From contig JAQXMC010000017.1 of NCBI GenBank assembly GCA_029012445.1, positions 1-42,042 on the forward strand: DNA of 42,042 bases. The letters are read 5' to 3'. The notes beneath the pieces were generated by a model. The model made no database searches. It saw only the letters and a list, made by a program, of their open reading frames with translations, and had not been told where the DNA came from. Source of the DNA: Oscillospiraceae bacterium (GTDB taxonomy: Bacteria > Bacillota > Clostridia > Oscillospirales > Acutalibacteraceae). The first letter of the stretch is position 1; every line of letters begins with the position of its first letter. The translations under genes were made by a program, and so were the position numbers. This document shows, one piece after another, positions 8,456-17,354 of this stretch.

Positions 8456-8743
8456 TCAGTCAAAATCAAATTCGTCCTCATTTTTCATTTTGAAGATTTC
8501 AAAAACCGCTTCAAGAATACTGTCATCTCTTACTCTCTCATATTCTTCCTCGCGGCCGGATGAAACGATTCGGAAAATATCAACGAAGCCGTCGCTGTCC
8601 GCGGCGCAGAGCACGGCGTATTCGGTATTATCAAGGTTGACGATATCGAGAAATTCATATTCAGCGGTCACTCCGTCGGTGTCGGTGACGGTGACAGTCG
8701 CTTCAGGCTCGTCGTCGTTAAGTTTATCTAAAAGGTCTGACAT
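8456..8743 (-). CDS. DUF1292 domain-containing small acidic protein
   Basis: 95 aa, very acidic. The pattern VTVTDTDGVTAEYEFLD, then YAVLCAAD and a Glu/Asp-rich C-terminus ending FDFD, matches the DUF1292 family (YrzB-like). These proteins are widespread in Firmicutes and of unknown function; they often lie near yrrK/ruvX and alaS. The start is fixed by GGGAGG about 7 nt upstream. Upstream of glmS on the same strand but separated from it by a hairpin, so probably its own unit. Confidence 0.75.
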   Translation of the reverse strand: MSDLLDKLNDDEPEATVTVTDTDGVTAEYEFLDIVNLDNTEYAVLCAADSDGFVDIFRIVSSGREEEYERVRDDSILEAVFEIFKMKNEDEFDFD

Positions 8744-8816
8744 AGTGTTCCTCCCATTCTGGCGTCAAGGTACGGGAAAGCGGGTGCTTATCCCGGTCAC
8801 GGGCCGAAATTAAGCC

Positions 8817-8858
8817 TTAAAAAACGCCGAAATGCTGAACGGCATATCGGCGTTTTAT
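8817..8858 (-). terminator. Terminator of the gltX-glnS operon
   Basis: AAAACGCCGA (8821-8830) pairs with TCGGCGTTTT (8847-8856), with an inner ATGC/GCAT stem. On the minus strand a run of T follows the stem, 20 nt after the stop of the last operon gene. Confidence 0.75.
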
Positions 8859-8875
8859 GCTTCTGAAAAGCCCGA

Positions 8876-9556
8876 TTACTTTCCGATAGCGCTGAGTTTT
8901 CTCATGGGCTTTTTTCTTTTGTATTCTTTCTTGTGCTTTTTGCCGGTCTTTTTGGGTTGATCGTCGTTATAAAGAAAGGCGAATATGAGACTCATGATAA
9001 ATATGACGGCAAATATTGCCATGACGATATAAAATCCGTATGAAAGCTGAGCAACCTGAACCTTTGACAGGGCAGTGCCGAGAGTCGAGAGTGCGTTATC
9101 CTTAGTCAGCTCACCCGAAGCCGCCGTTGCAATAGACGAAAGAGCGACCTTGGGCTCGTCGCCTGTGAGGCAGCCGAGAGCCGATGAGCCGCAGCCCGCC
9201 GCAATGACTAGAAGGATAAAGCCGACGCCCGAAAGAACAGCCTGCGGAACATGAAGATTTGAGCCGGCGGAAAGAACGGATATCGCGAGAGCGAAAAGAC
9301 AGGCTATCGCAACGAGCACAAAGAATGTGACGGCGGGCTTTATCATCGGGTCGAGTATCTGCATGATTTCGGATTTATCGCCGCCCGCCGAGGCGCCCTT
9401 TTCAGCCATTTGCTTTATAGCTTCGAATATAGAGTAGCTATAAGTTTTCTTGATAATGACAGCTGTTATCGTGAATGTGAAGAACTTTAAAAAGAAAGCG
9501 CAAAGTATAGAGCCAAAGCCAAGTATGGCTGTTGAGATTCTGTATGTTAAATTCAT
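8876..9556 (-). CDS. Membrane protein of unknown function in the glnS operon
   Basis: 226 aa with four predicted membrane segments: about residues 8-35, 73-95, 101-125 and 171-195. A roughly 40-residue soluble loop lies between the first two. The C-terminal tail is strongly basic (KKTGKKHKKEYKRKKPMRK) and should be cytoplasmic. I do not recognise the family. It starts 21 nt after the glnS stop with AGGCAGG as ribosome binding site, so it is co-transcribed with gltX and glnS. Nothing in the sequence links it to translation. Confidence 0.6.
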   Translation of the reverse strand: MNLTYRISTAILGFGSILCAFFLKFFTFTITAVIIKKTYSYSIFEAIKQMAEKGASAGGDKSEIMQILDPMIKPAVTFFVLVAIACLFALAISVLSAGSNLHVPQAVLSGVGFILLVIAAGCGSSALGCLTGDEPKVALSSIATAASGELTKDNALSTLGTALSKVQVAQLSYGFYIVMAIFAVIFIMSLIFAFLYNDDQPKKTGKKHKKEYKRKKPMRKLSAIGK

Positions 9557-9577
9557 AACTTTTACCTGCCTTTATAA

Positions 9578-11236
9578 TTATTTTGCCTTAAACGATGAGT
9601 TAAGGGCAACTGTTCTGTTGAATACGAGCTTATCGTCCGAGCTTGTTGTGTCAACGCAGAAATAGCCTTGTCTCATAAACTGGAAGACATCGCCGGGGCG
9701 GGTGTTTCTCAGAGAGCCTTCAACGAGGCAGTCATTCAGAATGACAAGGGAATTCGGGTTGAGGTTATCCTTGAAGCTGCCCTTGCTTTCGTCGGAGGGA
9801 TTTTCAACATTGAACAGCCTGTCATAGAGCCTGACCTCGCATCTGACGCTGTCCGCCGCGCTGACCCAGTGAAGGGTACCCTTGACCTTTCTGCCGTCGG
9901 GGGAGTCGCCGCCCTTGGTGAGAGGATCATATGTGCAGTGAACGACAGTTACATTTCCGTCTTCATCGGTTTCATAGCCGACGCATTTAACGAAATAGGC
10001 GCTCTTGAGTCTGACCTCGTTGCCCGGGAAAAGCCTGAAATACTTTTTGACGGGCTCGACCATGAAGTCCTCCTGCTCGACATAAAGCTCCTTTGAGAAT
10101 CTGACCGTTCTTGTTCCGAGTTCGGGCTTGTTGGGATTTATCTCGACTTCGATATCCTCAACCTTTCCGTCGGGATAATTGTCAATGATGACCTTGAGCG
10201 GGCGGAGAACAGCCATAGCTCTTTCTGCGTTAATATTCAGATTGTCTCTGACGCAAGCCTCAAGCAGTCCGAAGTCGACCACGCTGTAAGCCTTGGAAAC
10301 GCCTATCCTCTCGCAGAAATCTCTGATAGCCGCCGCCGGATAGCCTCTGCGGCGCATACCGCATATAGTGACCATTCTCGGATCGTCCCAGCCGTCAACT
10401 ATGCCCTCGTTGACAAGCTGAAGGCATTTTCTCTTGCTCGTCAGGCAATAGTTGAGGTTGAGTCTGGCAAATTCAATCTGCCTTGACGGATGCTCAAGCT
10501 CAAGCTCTCTCAGAAACCAGTCGTAAAGCGGTCTGTGATTTTCAAACTCGAGCGAGCAGAGAGAATGAGTGACGCCCTCCTTTGTGTCTGAAAGCGGGTG
10601 CGCGAAATCATACATGGGATAAACGCACCATTTGTCGCCGGTCTGATGATGTGAAACATGAGCTATTCTGTAAATAACGGGATCGCGCATATTCATGTTG
10701 GGCGACGCCATGTCGATTTTCGCTCTCAGAACTTTTGCTCCGTCGGGAAATTCACCGTCTGTCATTCTCTGAAACAGATCAAGATTTTCCTCGATCGAGC
10801 GGTTTTTATAGGGACTGTCCTTGCCGGGCTCGGTGAGAGTGCCTCTGTATTCTCTTATTTCGTCCGCGGAAAGGTCGTCAACATAGGCCTTGCCCATTTT
10901 GATGAGCTTGACTGCGCATTCATAGATAAAGTCAAAATAGCTCGAGGCGTATAGCACCTTGTTCCACTTAAAGCCGAGCCACTTGATATCCTCCTGAATT
11001 GAGTCGACATATTCGACATCTTCCTTGGTGGGGTTTGTGTCGTCAAGCCTGAGATTGCATACGCCGCCGTATTTCTCTGCGGTCATGAAGTCTATGCATA
11101 TAGCCTTGGCGTGACCGATGTGAAGATATCCGTTCGGCTCAGGCGGGAAACGGGTCTGAACATGGTCATAGACTCCGTTTTTCAGATCCTCGTCTATAAA
11201 ATCGTGTATAAAATTTGAAACCTTAGAGTCTTCCAT
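9578..11236 (-). CDS. glnS: Glutaminyl-tRNA synthetase
   Basis: Charges tRNA-Gln with glutamine directly. 552 aa, normal length. The class I signature HIGH appears in [16 protein letters not shown] (about residues 31-46). The KMSKR equivalent is [11 protein letters not shown], followed by the GlnRS-specific GWDDPRM and [14 protein letters not shown]. The C-terminal half has the two anticodon-binding beta barrels. Starts 14 nt after the gltX stop with a GGAGC ribosome binding site. GlnRS is only patchily present in Firmicutes, most of which use GatCAB transamidation. Its pairing with gltX here gives both synthetases in one operon. Confidence 0.95.
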   Translation of the reverse strand: MEDSKVSNFIHDFIDEDLKNGVYDHVQTRFPPEPNGYLHIGHAKAICIDFMTAEKYGGVCNLRLDDTNPTKEDVEYVDSIQEDIKWLGFKWNKVLYASSYFDFIYECAVKLIKMGKAYVDDLSADEIREYRGTLTEPGKDSPYKNRSIEENLDLFQRMTDGEFPDGAKVLRAKIDMASPNMNMRDPVIYRIAHVSHHQTGDKWCVYPMYDFAHPLSDTKEGVTHSLCSLEFENHRPLYDWFLRELELEHPSRQIEFARLNLNYCLTSKRKCLQLVNEGIVDGWDDPRMVTICGMRRRGYPAAAIRDFCERIGVSKAYSVVDFGLLEACVRDNLNINAERAMAVLRPLKVIIDNYPDGKVEDIEVEINPNKPELGTRTVRFSKELYVEQEDFMVEPVKKYFRLFPGNEVRLKSAYFVKCVGYETDEDGNVTVVHCTYDPLTKGGDSPDGRKVKGTLHWVSAADSVRCEVRLYDRLFNVENPSDESKGSFKDNLNPNSLVILNDCLVEGSLRNTRPGDVFQFMRQGYFCVDTTSSDDKLVFNRTVALNSSFKAK

Positions 11237-11250
11237 AGCTGCTCCTTTCG

Positions 11251-12918
11251 TTATGCAGAAAATTTTTCTTTAGCTCTGTGAATTCTTTCAAAAACTCTGT
11301 CTTTTCCGAGAAGAGCCATAATTGAACAAAGATCGGGTGTGTTTTTTCTCGCCGTCACGGCGAGTCTGACTACGGTTGAAACATCGCCGACATGACCTTT
11401 ATATGCGTCGGGATTCTTCTTATATTCCTTGACATTCGGCGTGTAACCGAGAGGCTCGCATATCTCTTTCATTTTTGCAAACCAAGCGTCCTTGTCGTCG
11501 TTCTCGTCATAGACCTTTTCATATGCGCCGAGAATTGCCACTGCGTCCTCTTTGCCGATGTTGTCCGGCAGAACAGGCTCCTCGTCAAACAGCTCGTCAT
11601 AGAAATATTTGCAGTAATTTCTGACATCGGACCACTTTGCGATATCCTTTCTCGGCTTCGCGGTGCCTCTGTCGATCGAGAAGATAGCTTCGGCGTACTT
11701 TTTATCGCGGTCAAGAAGTCCGAACAGCTCCCTGTCATAGCTTTCGGCCCATGTCAGAACTCTGTCGAGAACGGTCTTTGCGTCCATGACGGAGATGACA
11801 TTTTTGCTGACATCGGTGAGCTTAACAAGGTCGAACAGACAGCCGCTCGAGCTCATTTTTTTGAGGTTGAAATTGAAGGAGAACAGATCTTCTTTCGGAT
11901 TTGCCCGTCTCCAGTCCTCAAAGTTTGAGTTGAGAAGCGTCAGCAGATATTCGAGAAGGCTTTCTTTCGGAAAACCAGCCTCAACAAAAAAGCTTACCGC
12001 AGCTTCCGGGTCCTTTCTCTTGCTGAGCTTTCTCTTTGTGCCGTCCTCCTCGTCAATCTTCATGACCTGCGGAGTGTGAGCATATTTCGGAACCTTAAAG
12101 CCGCAGGCCTTGAAAAGGGCTATATGCTTTGGAACCGAGGATATCCATTCCTCGCCTCTGATAACATGAGTTGTCCTCATAAAGTGATCGTCGCAGACAT
12201 GAGCGAAGTGATAGGTCGGTATTCCGTCCGACTTGAGAAGCACCTCGTCGATTATGTTCTCGGGCATTTCGATCTTTCCTCTGATAACATCGTCGAAGAA
12301 GATGCGCCTGTCAAGGCTGCCGCTGCTCCTGAAGCGCAGAACATAGGGGATACCCGCTTCGATTTTTTCTTTTTGTTCCTCAAAGCTGAGATTTCTGCAT
12401 TTTGCCCACTTGCCGAAATAGCCTCTGATATCTTCGCCCTCTTTTTCCTGCTTTTCTCTTATTTCGTTAAGCTCCTCGGCCGTGCAGAAGCAGGGGTAGG
12501 CGAGTCCCTGTTCGACAAGCCTTTTTGCGACGGCTCTGTATATATCGACTCTCTGACTTTGCGTGTATGGGCCGTATGCTCCGGATTCCGTTCCGAAGCC
12601 GGTAACGCCCTCGTCAAAGTGAACGCCGAAGGAGTCAAGGCCGGTTATTATGGCCGAAACGCCGTCGTCTATCTCTCTTTTTTTATCTGTGTCCTCAATT
12701 CTGAGATAAGAAACGCCGCCGCTTGCCTTCGCCGTGAGCACATCGACCAGAGCGCCGAAAAGACCGCCTATGTGAAGGTACCCGGTGGGTGAGGGGGCGA
12801 AACGCGTTACTCTTGCGCCCTCCTTCAGATTTCTTGGCGGAAAACGCTCCTCAAGCTCTTCCGGAGTCAGGGTGACATCGCCGAAAAGCAGCTGCGCGAG
12901 CCTGATATTATCGTTCAA
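11251..12918 (-). CDS. gltX: Glutamyl-tRNA synthetase
   Basis: Charges tRNA-Glu. 555 aa, longer than the usual 470-490 of bacterial GltX because of a roughly 35-residue N-terminal extension and extra C-terminal sequence. [19 protein letters not shown] carries the HIGH-type motif, IEDTD follows, and [12 protein letters not shown] is the KMSKR loop. Three Cys residues ([13 protein letters not shown]) suggest a zinc-binding remnant. The start codon is TTG at 12918-12916, preceded by GAAGGAG at 8-9 nt, and it fits the extended N-terminus. First gene of the gltX-glnS-membrane protein operon. Confidence 0.95.
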   Translation of the reverse strand: MNDNIRLAQLLFGDVTLTPEELEERFPPRNLKEGARVTRFAPSPTGYLHIGGLFGALVDVLTAKASGGVSYLRIEDTDKKREIDDGVSAIITGLDSFGVHFDEGVTGFGTESGAYGPYTQSQRVDIYRAVAKRLVEQGLAYPCFCTAEELNEIREKQEKEGEDIRGYFGKWAKCRNLSFEEQKEKIEAGIPYVLRFRSSGSLDRRIFFDDVIRGKIEMPENIIDEVLLKSDGIPTYHFAHVCDDHFMRTTHVIRGEEWISSVPKHIALFKACGFKVPKYAHTPQVMKIDEEDGTKRKLSKRKDPEAAVSFFVEAGFPKESLLEYLLTLLNSNFEDWRRANPKEDLFSFNFNLKKMSSSGCLFDLVKLTDVSKNVISVMDAKTVLDRVLTWAESYDRELFGLLDRDKKYAEAIFSIDRGTAKPRKDIAKWSDVRNYCKYFYDELFDEEPVLPDNIGKEDAVAILGAYEKVYDENDDKDAWFAKMKEICEPLGYTPNVKEYKKNPDAYKGHVGDVSTVVRLAVTARKNTPDLCSIMALLGKDRVFERIHRAKEKFSA

Positions 12919-12999
12919 AATTTACACTCCTTCTTTTTGCCCGGCATATGCCTGATAGCACCTGCCTGTATACTATAAAAATACAACTTACATTATCGC

Positions 13000-13040
13000 A
13001 AAAAAATCTCCGTTTATCAAGAGCAAACGGAGATTTTTTT
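13000..13040. terminator. Bidirectional terminator between the permease genes and gltX
   Basis: A perfect 16-bp inverted repeat: AAAAAAATCTCCGTTT with AAACGGAGATTTTTTT around a 9-nt loop. It has T tracts on both strands. By position it ends the minus-strand permease pair. Confidence 0.85.
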
Positions 13041-13069
13041 CAGCTTTTTGCAGACATTTATATCCTTTA

Positions 13070-13435
13070 TCACTTTGCGGAGCGCTTCTTCGGCTTCTGA
13101 AACAGTGTGACGAGCCCTATTGCGAAAATGAAAATTCCGAAAAGTCGGGATAAAAGCGAGGTGTCAATGTGTCTGACCGCGAAGAAGCCGACGATTATTC
13201 CGACCGCTCCGCCCAAGACGATGTACGCGCCGAGTCTGTACTTCACGAGCTTGTTTCTGATGTTTATAATGACCGAAACAACGGCGCAGGGGATAAAGAA
13301 AAGCAGATTGACGCCCTGAGCTTTGATCTGATCGGTTCCGGCGAAGAGAGTCAGATAAATTATCAGAACACTGCCGCCGCCGAAACCCATGGAGCCGAGA
13401 AGCCCGGAAAGAAAAGCCGCAACATATGTCATCAT
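13070..13435 (-). CDS. TauE/SafE (TSUP) permease, half-size subunit 2
   Basis: 121 aa with about four membrane segments. The start MMTYVAAFLSGLLGSMGFGGG carries the Gly-rich loop that opens each half of the TSUP family. Full-length TSUP permeases have about 250 residues and two homologous halves; this is one half. The ATG overlaps the stop of the upstream half by 4 nt (ATGA), so the two should be made in equal amounts and form a heterodimer. Family members export sulfite, sulfoacetate or other organosulfur anions; the substrate here is unknown. The basic C-terminus (KPKKRSAK) should be cytoplasmic. Confidence 0.75.
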   Translation of the reverse strand: MMTYVAAFLSGLLGSMGFGGGSVLIIYLTLFAGTDQIKAQGVNLLFFIPCAVVSVIINIRNKLVKYRLGAYIVLGGAVGIIVGFFAVRHIDTSLLSRLFGIFIFAIGLVTLFQKPKKRSAK

Positions 13436-13782
13436 TTGAAAATCATTCTCCCTCCCGCCCAGAGCAAAAACAGCGCGAAAACCTTTTTCAAAATCCCGTC
13501 GGAAACCTTTCTGAGAGCGAACGAGCCGGCGAGCGCGCCGATAAAGCCGAGAGGAATATATTCCAGAGCGGTTTTGAAATCCAGATTTCCGTTAAGATAA
13601 TATAAAACGCAGGTCACGGCTGTCAGTGGCAGAATAACCGAAACGGCAGTCGCCTGCGCCTCTTTCTGGCTAAGCCCCGCCCCGGTCAGAATCGGCACGA
13701 CTATCATTCCGCCGCCCGCGCCGAAAAGCGCGTTTATCACTCCAACTGCGAAGCCGCTGAATATAAGCCCTGCTTTTTTCAT
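13432..13782 (-). CDS. TauE/SafE (TSUP) permease, half-size subunit 1
   Basis: 116 aa with four membrane segments. GFAVGVINALFGAGGGMIVVP is the classic N-terminal TSUP motif. The downstream partner has the matching loop with GFGGG. The ATG at 13782 is chosen because GGTGA lies 5 nt upstream; an in-frame GTG at 13791 would add three residues but has no ribosome binding site. Both genes lack frameshift scars or extra sequence at the junction. This looks like a stable split pair and not a broken gene. Confidence 0.75.
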   Translation of the reverse strand: MKKAGLIFSGFAVGVINALFGAGGGMIVVPILTGAGLSQKEAQATAVSVILPLTAVTCVLYYLNGNLDFKTALEYIPLGFIGALAGSFALRKVSDGILKKVFALFLLWAGGRMIFK

Positions 13783-13937
13783 ATAAATCACCGTCAGTCT
13801 TTCGCTTTTTTGCCTGAAGAAAAGGCAGTTTTTATTACTATTCTCAGATTTTCCGATTTAATACACGGCTTTATCCGCCCCGCTCACGATAACGCTTTTT
13901 GTGAAAAAACTAACAAATTAAAATGTGGCATTTTACT

Positions 13938-13966
13938 TGAAAATCGGGTGCGGAAATGTTATAGTC
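13938..13966 (+). promoter_or_regulatory. SigA-type promoter of the apbE-rnf operon
   Basis: TTGAAA (13938-13943), 17 bp, TATAGT (13961-13966), 35 nt before the apbE start. A second TATAAT-like hexamer follows a few bases on. The remaining gap back to 13783 shows only a weak TGCCT/AGGCA hairpin. Confidence 0.65.
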
Positions 13967-14000
13967 TATAATGGTTTAATTTGGACTGGGAGATAGTTAA

Positions 14001-15047
14001 ATGAAAAGAGAAAGAATGAAAAAGGCTCTTTTTCCCGTCGGAATAATGCTTCTGGCCGTTGCGGTGTTTGTTATGATAGTGCTTGATCTGACAAAGGAGC
14101 AGTTTAAGCAGTCAACAAAATCAACGGTCGCAATGGGAACTGTGGTTACCGAAAAGCTCTATGGGAAAAAGACTTATGAAAGTGTGTTCGACGATATTGA
14201 AAAAACAATAACAGAACTTGAAAACGAGATATCGTGGCGAATAAGCGGCAGTGCGGTTGACACGCTTAACAAAAGCGGAGCCGTTGTCTGCAGCGATAGG
14301 CTGAAGAATGCTCTGAGCCTTTGCGGCGAGGTTTATGCTTCCTCCGGCGGCGCATTTGATGTGACTGTGGGAAAGGTCACTTCTCTTTGGAAAATAGACG
14401 AAGAAGATGCGGCCGTGCCGGATGAAAAAGCGCTGAAAAAAGCTCTTTCATTCGTTGACGGAGGAAAGCTTAAAATCAACGGCAGCGCAGCAACGATTGC
14501 CGAAGGGCAGTTTGTCGATCTCGGCTCCGTCGGAAAGGGACTTGCGTGCGACGAGATAAGAAAAACACTTGAAGAAAAAGATATATACGGAGCAGTCGTT
14601 TCTGTCGGAGGAAGCGTTTTGCTTTACGGCAAAAATCCGACTTCCGACTCGTGGAGCGTTGCCGTCAGAGATCCGAGAGGCGACAGCAGCTCATATATGG
14701 GAACGCTCAGTCTCAAAAGCGGCGTGGTTTCAACATCGGGGGACTATGAGCGTGTGCTGACCGTCGGAGACAGAAAATATCATCATATACTCGATCCGAA
14801 AACCGGTTATCCCGCCGACAGCGGCCTTATCAGCGTGACGGTCGTCTGCGACAGCGGAATATTGAGCGACGCACTTTCGACTGCGGCTTTCGTCAAGGGG
14901 CTAAAGGGCGGCGCCGAGCTGCTTGAGAGCTTCGGCGCAGAGGGCGTTTTCATTGATAAAGACAAAAAAGTATATGTCACTGACGGGCTTTCCGATAAAT
15001 TCACGCTGAACGGCGACGGCTATGAGCTTGCGGAGGCCTCGGAATGA
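14001..15047 (+). CDS. apbE: FAD:protein FMN transferase (ApbE)
   Basis: Transfers FMN from FAD onto Thr or Ser residues of target proteins, including RnfD and RnfG encoded downstream. 348 aa. A single N-terminal anchor (about 11-30) puts the catalytic domain outside the membrane. Conserved elements seen are VAMGTVVT, FDVTVGKVTSLW, the segment VDLGSVGKGLACDEI, the Gly-rich AVVSVGGSVLLYG, STSGDYER, HHILDPKTGYPA and the Mg-binding SDALSTAAF. Length is normal. GGGAG stands 10 nt before the ATG. The stop overlaps the next gene by 4 nt. Leading the rnf operon, it supplies the flavinylation that Rnf needs. Confidence 0.95.
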   Translation: MKRERMKKALFPVGIMLLAVAVFVMIVLDLTKEQFKQSTKSTVAMGTVVTEKLYGKKTYESVFDDIEKTITELENEISWRISGSAVDTLNKSGAVVCSDRLKNALSLCGEVYASSGGAFDVTVGKVTSLWKIDEEDAAVPDEKALKKALSFVDGGKLKINGSAATIAEGQFVDLGSVGKGLACDEIRKTLEEKDIYGAVVSVGGSVLLYGKNPTSDSWSVAVRDPRGDSSSYMGTLSLKSGVVSTSGDYERVLTVGDRKYHHILDPKTGYPADSGLISVTVVCDSGILSDALSTAAFVKGLKGGAELLESFGAEGVFIDKDKKVYVTDGLSDKFTLNGDGYELAEASE

Positions 15048-15415
15048 GAGCGCCGTTTAAACGCGGCGACGCGGTCATAGTGCTTTCGGTGACTCTCGTC
15101 TGCCTTTGCCTTATCCTTCTTCGGCAGACTCCGTCAGGTCACAGAACGGCCAAGGTCTATGAAAACGGCAGCCTTACCCATGTTATCGACCTTGACGAAA
15201 CGGCCGGAAAGCGGGAGATAAAGATAAACGGCGGAACGCTGACAGTTGAAAACGGGAGTATTTTCTATTCGGATTCTTCCTGCCCCGATAAGCTCTGCGA
15301 AAAATTCGGAAAGCTGACTTCACCCGGAGATACCGCTTCGTGCGTACCGAACAGAACAGTCGTAACGGTCTCGTCTGAAGAAAGCGGAAATGAGCCCGAT
15401 GTGATAACTTATTAA
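15044..15415 (+). CDS. NusG domain II-containing membrane-anchored protein
   Basis: 123 aa. An N-terminal membrane segment (about 9-26) is followed by a small beta domain with SSCPDKLCEKFGKL and CVPNRTVVTV. This is the Cys-containing pattern (CPDxxC ... CxPN) of the NusG_II family. The domain is extracytoplasmic here, unlike that of NusG itself. It is repeatedly found between apbE and the Gx transporter in clostridial rnf loci (recalled, not searched). A role in Rnf maturation or in handling redox-active Cys is possible but unproven. Translationally coupled to apbE. Confidence 0.8.
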   Translation: MRAPFKRGDAVIVLSVTLVCLCLILLRQTPSGHRTAKVYENGSLTHVIDLDETAGKREIKINGGTLTVENGSIFYSDSSCPDKLCEKFGKLTSPGDTASCVPNRTVVTVSSEESGNEPDVITY

Positions 15416-15425
15416 GGAAAAAGAT

Positions 15426-15935
15426 ATGAAGAAAGTCTCAACAAAAAAAGTCGCGCTTCTGGGCATTCTCGGTGCGCTCGCTCTGGCTCTGTCTTTTGCC
15501 GAAAGCGCGCTTATGCCTCAGGTTGCGTTTCTGCCTCCGGGAGCGAAGCCCGGGCTTGCGAATATAATCACCATGTTCGCCGCGAGCGTTCCGGGCTTCG
15601 GCTCGGCGATATATATTGTGATTCTCAAGTCTCTGTTCGCTCTGATAACCAGAGGGGCAACGGCCTTTCTGATGAGCCTTGCCGGCGGGCTTCTGAGCCT
15701 TGCGGTGATGTTACTGCTTTTAAGAGTGAAATCAGTGAGTCTTATCGGCGTTGCAGTCGCTTCCTCCTGCGCTCACAATATAGGTCAGCTGATAGTTTCC
15801 TGCATACTGACGGGGACTAAAGCCGTCATGAATTACGCACCGTTTTTGCTTCTTTTCGGAGTTGCAGCCGGACTTGTCACGGGTACGGTGCTCAAGGCGG
15901 TCATGCCGAGACTTGAAAAGATATATTACAGATAG
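15426..15935 (+). CDS. Gx transporter family protein (heptaprenyl diphosphate synthase component I-like)
   Basis: 169 aa, five to six membrane segments. The N-terminal KKVALLGILGALALALSF and PPGAKPGLANI, followed by SLFALITRGATAFLMSLAGG, match the Gx/Hpre_diP_synt_I family. The fold resembles ECF substrate-binding proteins. A link to polyprenyl synthesis was proposed for some members, and uptake of a small cofactor is an alternative. It stands 10 nt after the NusG_II gene and 63 nt before rnfC, inside the rnf operon. In this place a flavin or quinone-precursor role would make sense, but that is inference. Confidence 0.75.
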   Translation: MKKVSTKKVALLGILGALALALSFAESALMPQVAFLPPGAKPGLANIITMFAASVPGFGSAIYIVILKSLFALITRGATAFLMSLAGGLLSLAVMLLLLRVKSVSLIGVAVASSCAHNIGQLIVSCILTGTKAVMNYAPFLLLFGVAAGLVTGTVLKAVMPRLEKIYYR

Positions 15936-15998
15936 ATCCGTGCCAAGTCACGATTATATAGAAAAACAGATTATTCAATAGATAGGGGTTGTAAATGA

Positions 15999-17354
15999 AT
16001 GAGCAAAATCGTTGACGGTGTGCTCACAGCTGTTGGCAAAAGCAGGGGAGGAATCACCGTTCCGCACAACAAGAACACAGCCGAAAAAGCCGTGGTGAGA
16101 ATGGAAGAGCCAAAAACGGTCGTGCTTCCGATGCAGCAGCATATCGGAGCGCCGTGCGAACCGACCGTCAAGGTCGGCGACAAGGTGGATGTCGGGCAGG
16201 TTATCGGTGACACGGATAAATTCGTGTCGGCGCCGATACACGCCACAGTTTCCGGAAAGGTCGTTTCTGTCGGCGAGGTCTATCTCGCCCACGGCATGAT
16301 CTCAAAAGCGGTGACGATCGAATCCGACGGCGAAATGAGACTTTCACCCGATGTTAAGCCGCCCGTTATAAATTCAAAGGAGGACTTTATAAAGGCGGTC
16401 AGAGCTTCAGGTCTTGTCGGACTCGGCGGAGCAGGCTTCCCGACTCATGTCAAGCTGAATTATCCCGACGACAAGGGAGTTGACACGCTGATTATAAACG
16501 CTGCGGAATGTGAGCCTTATATAACCGTTGATTACCGCGAGTGCATTGAACACGGCGAGGATATTGTCAACGGCATATATTCTATTCAGAAATATTTCAA
16601 ATTCAAGCAGATTATCATTGCCGCCGAAGATAACAAGCCCAAGGCATTCAGGGTGCTCAAGGATATTATTGATATGGAGGATAACAAGGATAAAGCCGTC
16701 AAGCTCATGACACTCAGATCAAGATATCCCCAGGGTGCGGAAAAGATGATGATACTTTCGGCAACGGGCCGGAAGGTTCCGCCCGGAAAGCTGCCGGCGG
16801 ATGTCGGCTGCGTTGTTATGAATGTCGGCAGCATTGCGTTTATCGGCAGATATCTCAAAACCGGCAAGCCTCTCATAAGCCGCTCAATAACGGTTGACGG
16901 AACGGCGATAAAAGAGCCGAAAAATGTCAGAGTGCCTATCGGAACTCGCATATCCGATGTTATTGATTTTTGCGGTGGCTTCAGCGGAGAGCCGAAAAAG
17001 ATCATTTTCGGCGGACCGATGATGGGCGTTGCTCTGTCAAGCATTGAAGCTCCCGTCTGCAAGCAGAATAATGCAATTCTGGCATTCACCGACAATAAAT
17101 ATCTGACAAAGAAGCGCCGGGACTGCATCAGATGCGGCAGATGCGTTGAGGTTTGCCCGATGAGTCTTATGCCTACTCTTATCGAAAGATACGCCAAGGC
17201 AAAGGATGTCGACAGGCTGAAAAAGATCGGCGTGAATGTCTGCATGGAGTGCGGCTCATGCGCCTATTCCTGCCCGTCAAGCAGACCTTTGGTGCAGTAT
17301 ATGAGACTTGCCAAGCAGGTCGTCAGAGAGGAGGAGCAAAAAAATGCAAAATAA
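15999..17354 (+). CDS. rnfC: Rnf complex subunit RnfC
   Basis: Peripheral NADH/NAD+-binding subunit of the ion-translocating ferredoxin:NAD+ oxidoreductase, 451 aa. The N-terminal RGGITVPHNKN and a barrel-sandwich segment (VKVGDKVDVGQVIG) precede the FMN/NAD region with GLVGLGGAGFPTHVKL. Two C-terminal 4Fe-4S motifs are present: CIRCGRCVEVCP and CMECGSCAYSCP. AGGGG stands about 10 nt upstream. A second ATG 4 nt earlier is out of frame. The gene overlaps rnfD by 11 nt. Confidence 0.96.
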   Translation: MSKIVDGVLTAVGKSRGGITVPHNKNTAEKAVVRMEEPKTVVLPMQQHIGAPCEPTVKVGDKVDVGQVIGDTDKFVSAPIHATVSGKVVSVGEVYLAHGMISKAVTIESDGEMRLSPDVKPPVINSKEDFIKAVRASGLVGLGGAGFPTHVKLNYPDDKGVDTLIINAAECEPYITVDYRECIEHGEDIVNGIYSIQKYFKFKQIIIAAEDNKPKAFRVLKDIIDMEDNKDKAVKLMTLRSRYPQGAEKMMILSATGRKVPPGKLPADVGCVVMNVGSIAFIGRYLKTGKPLISRSITVDGTAIKEPKNVRVPIGTRISDVIDFCGGFSGEPKKIIFGGPMMGVALSSIEAPVCKQNNAILAFTDNKYLTKKRRDCIRCGRCVEVCPMSLMPTLIERYAKAKDVDRLKKIGVNVCMECGSCAYSCPSSRPLVQYMRLAKQVVREEEQKNAK

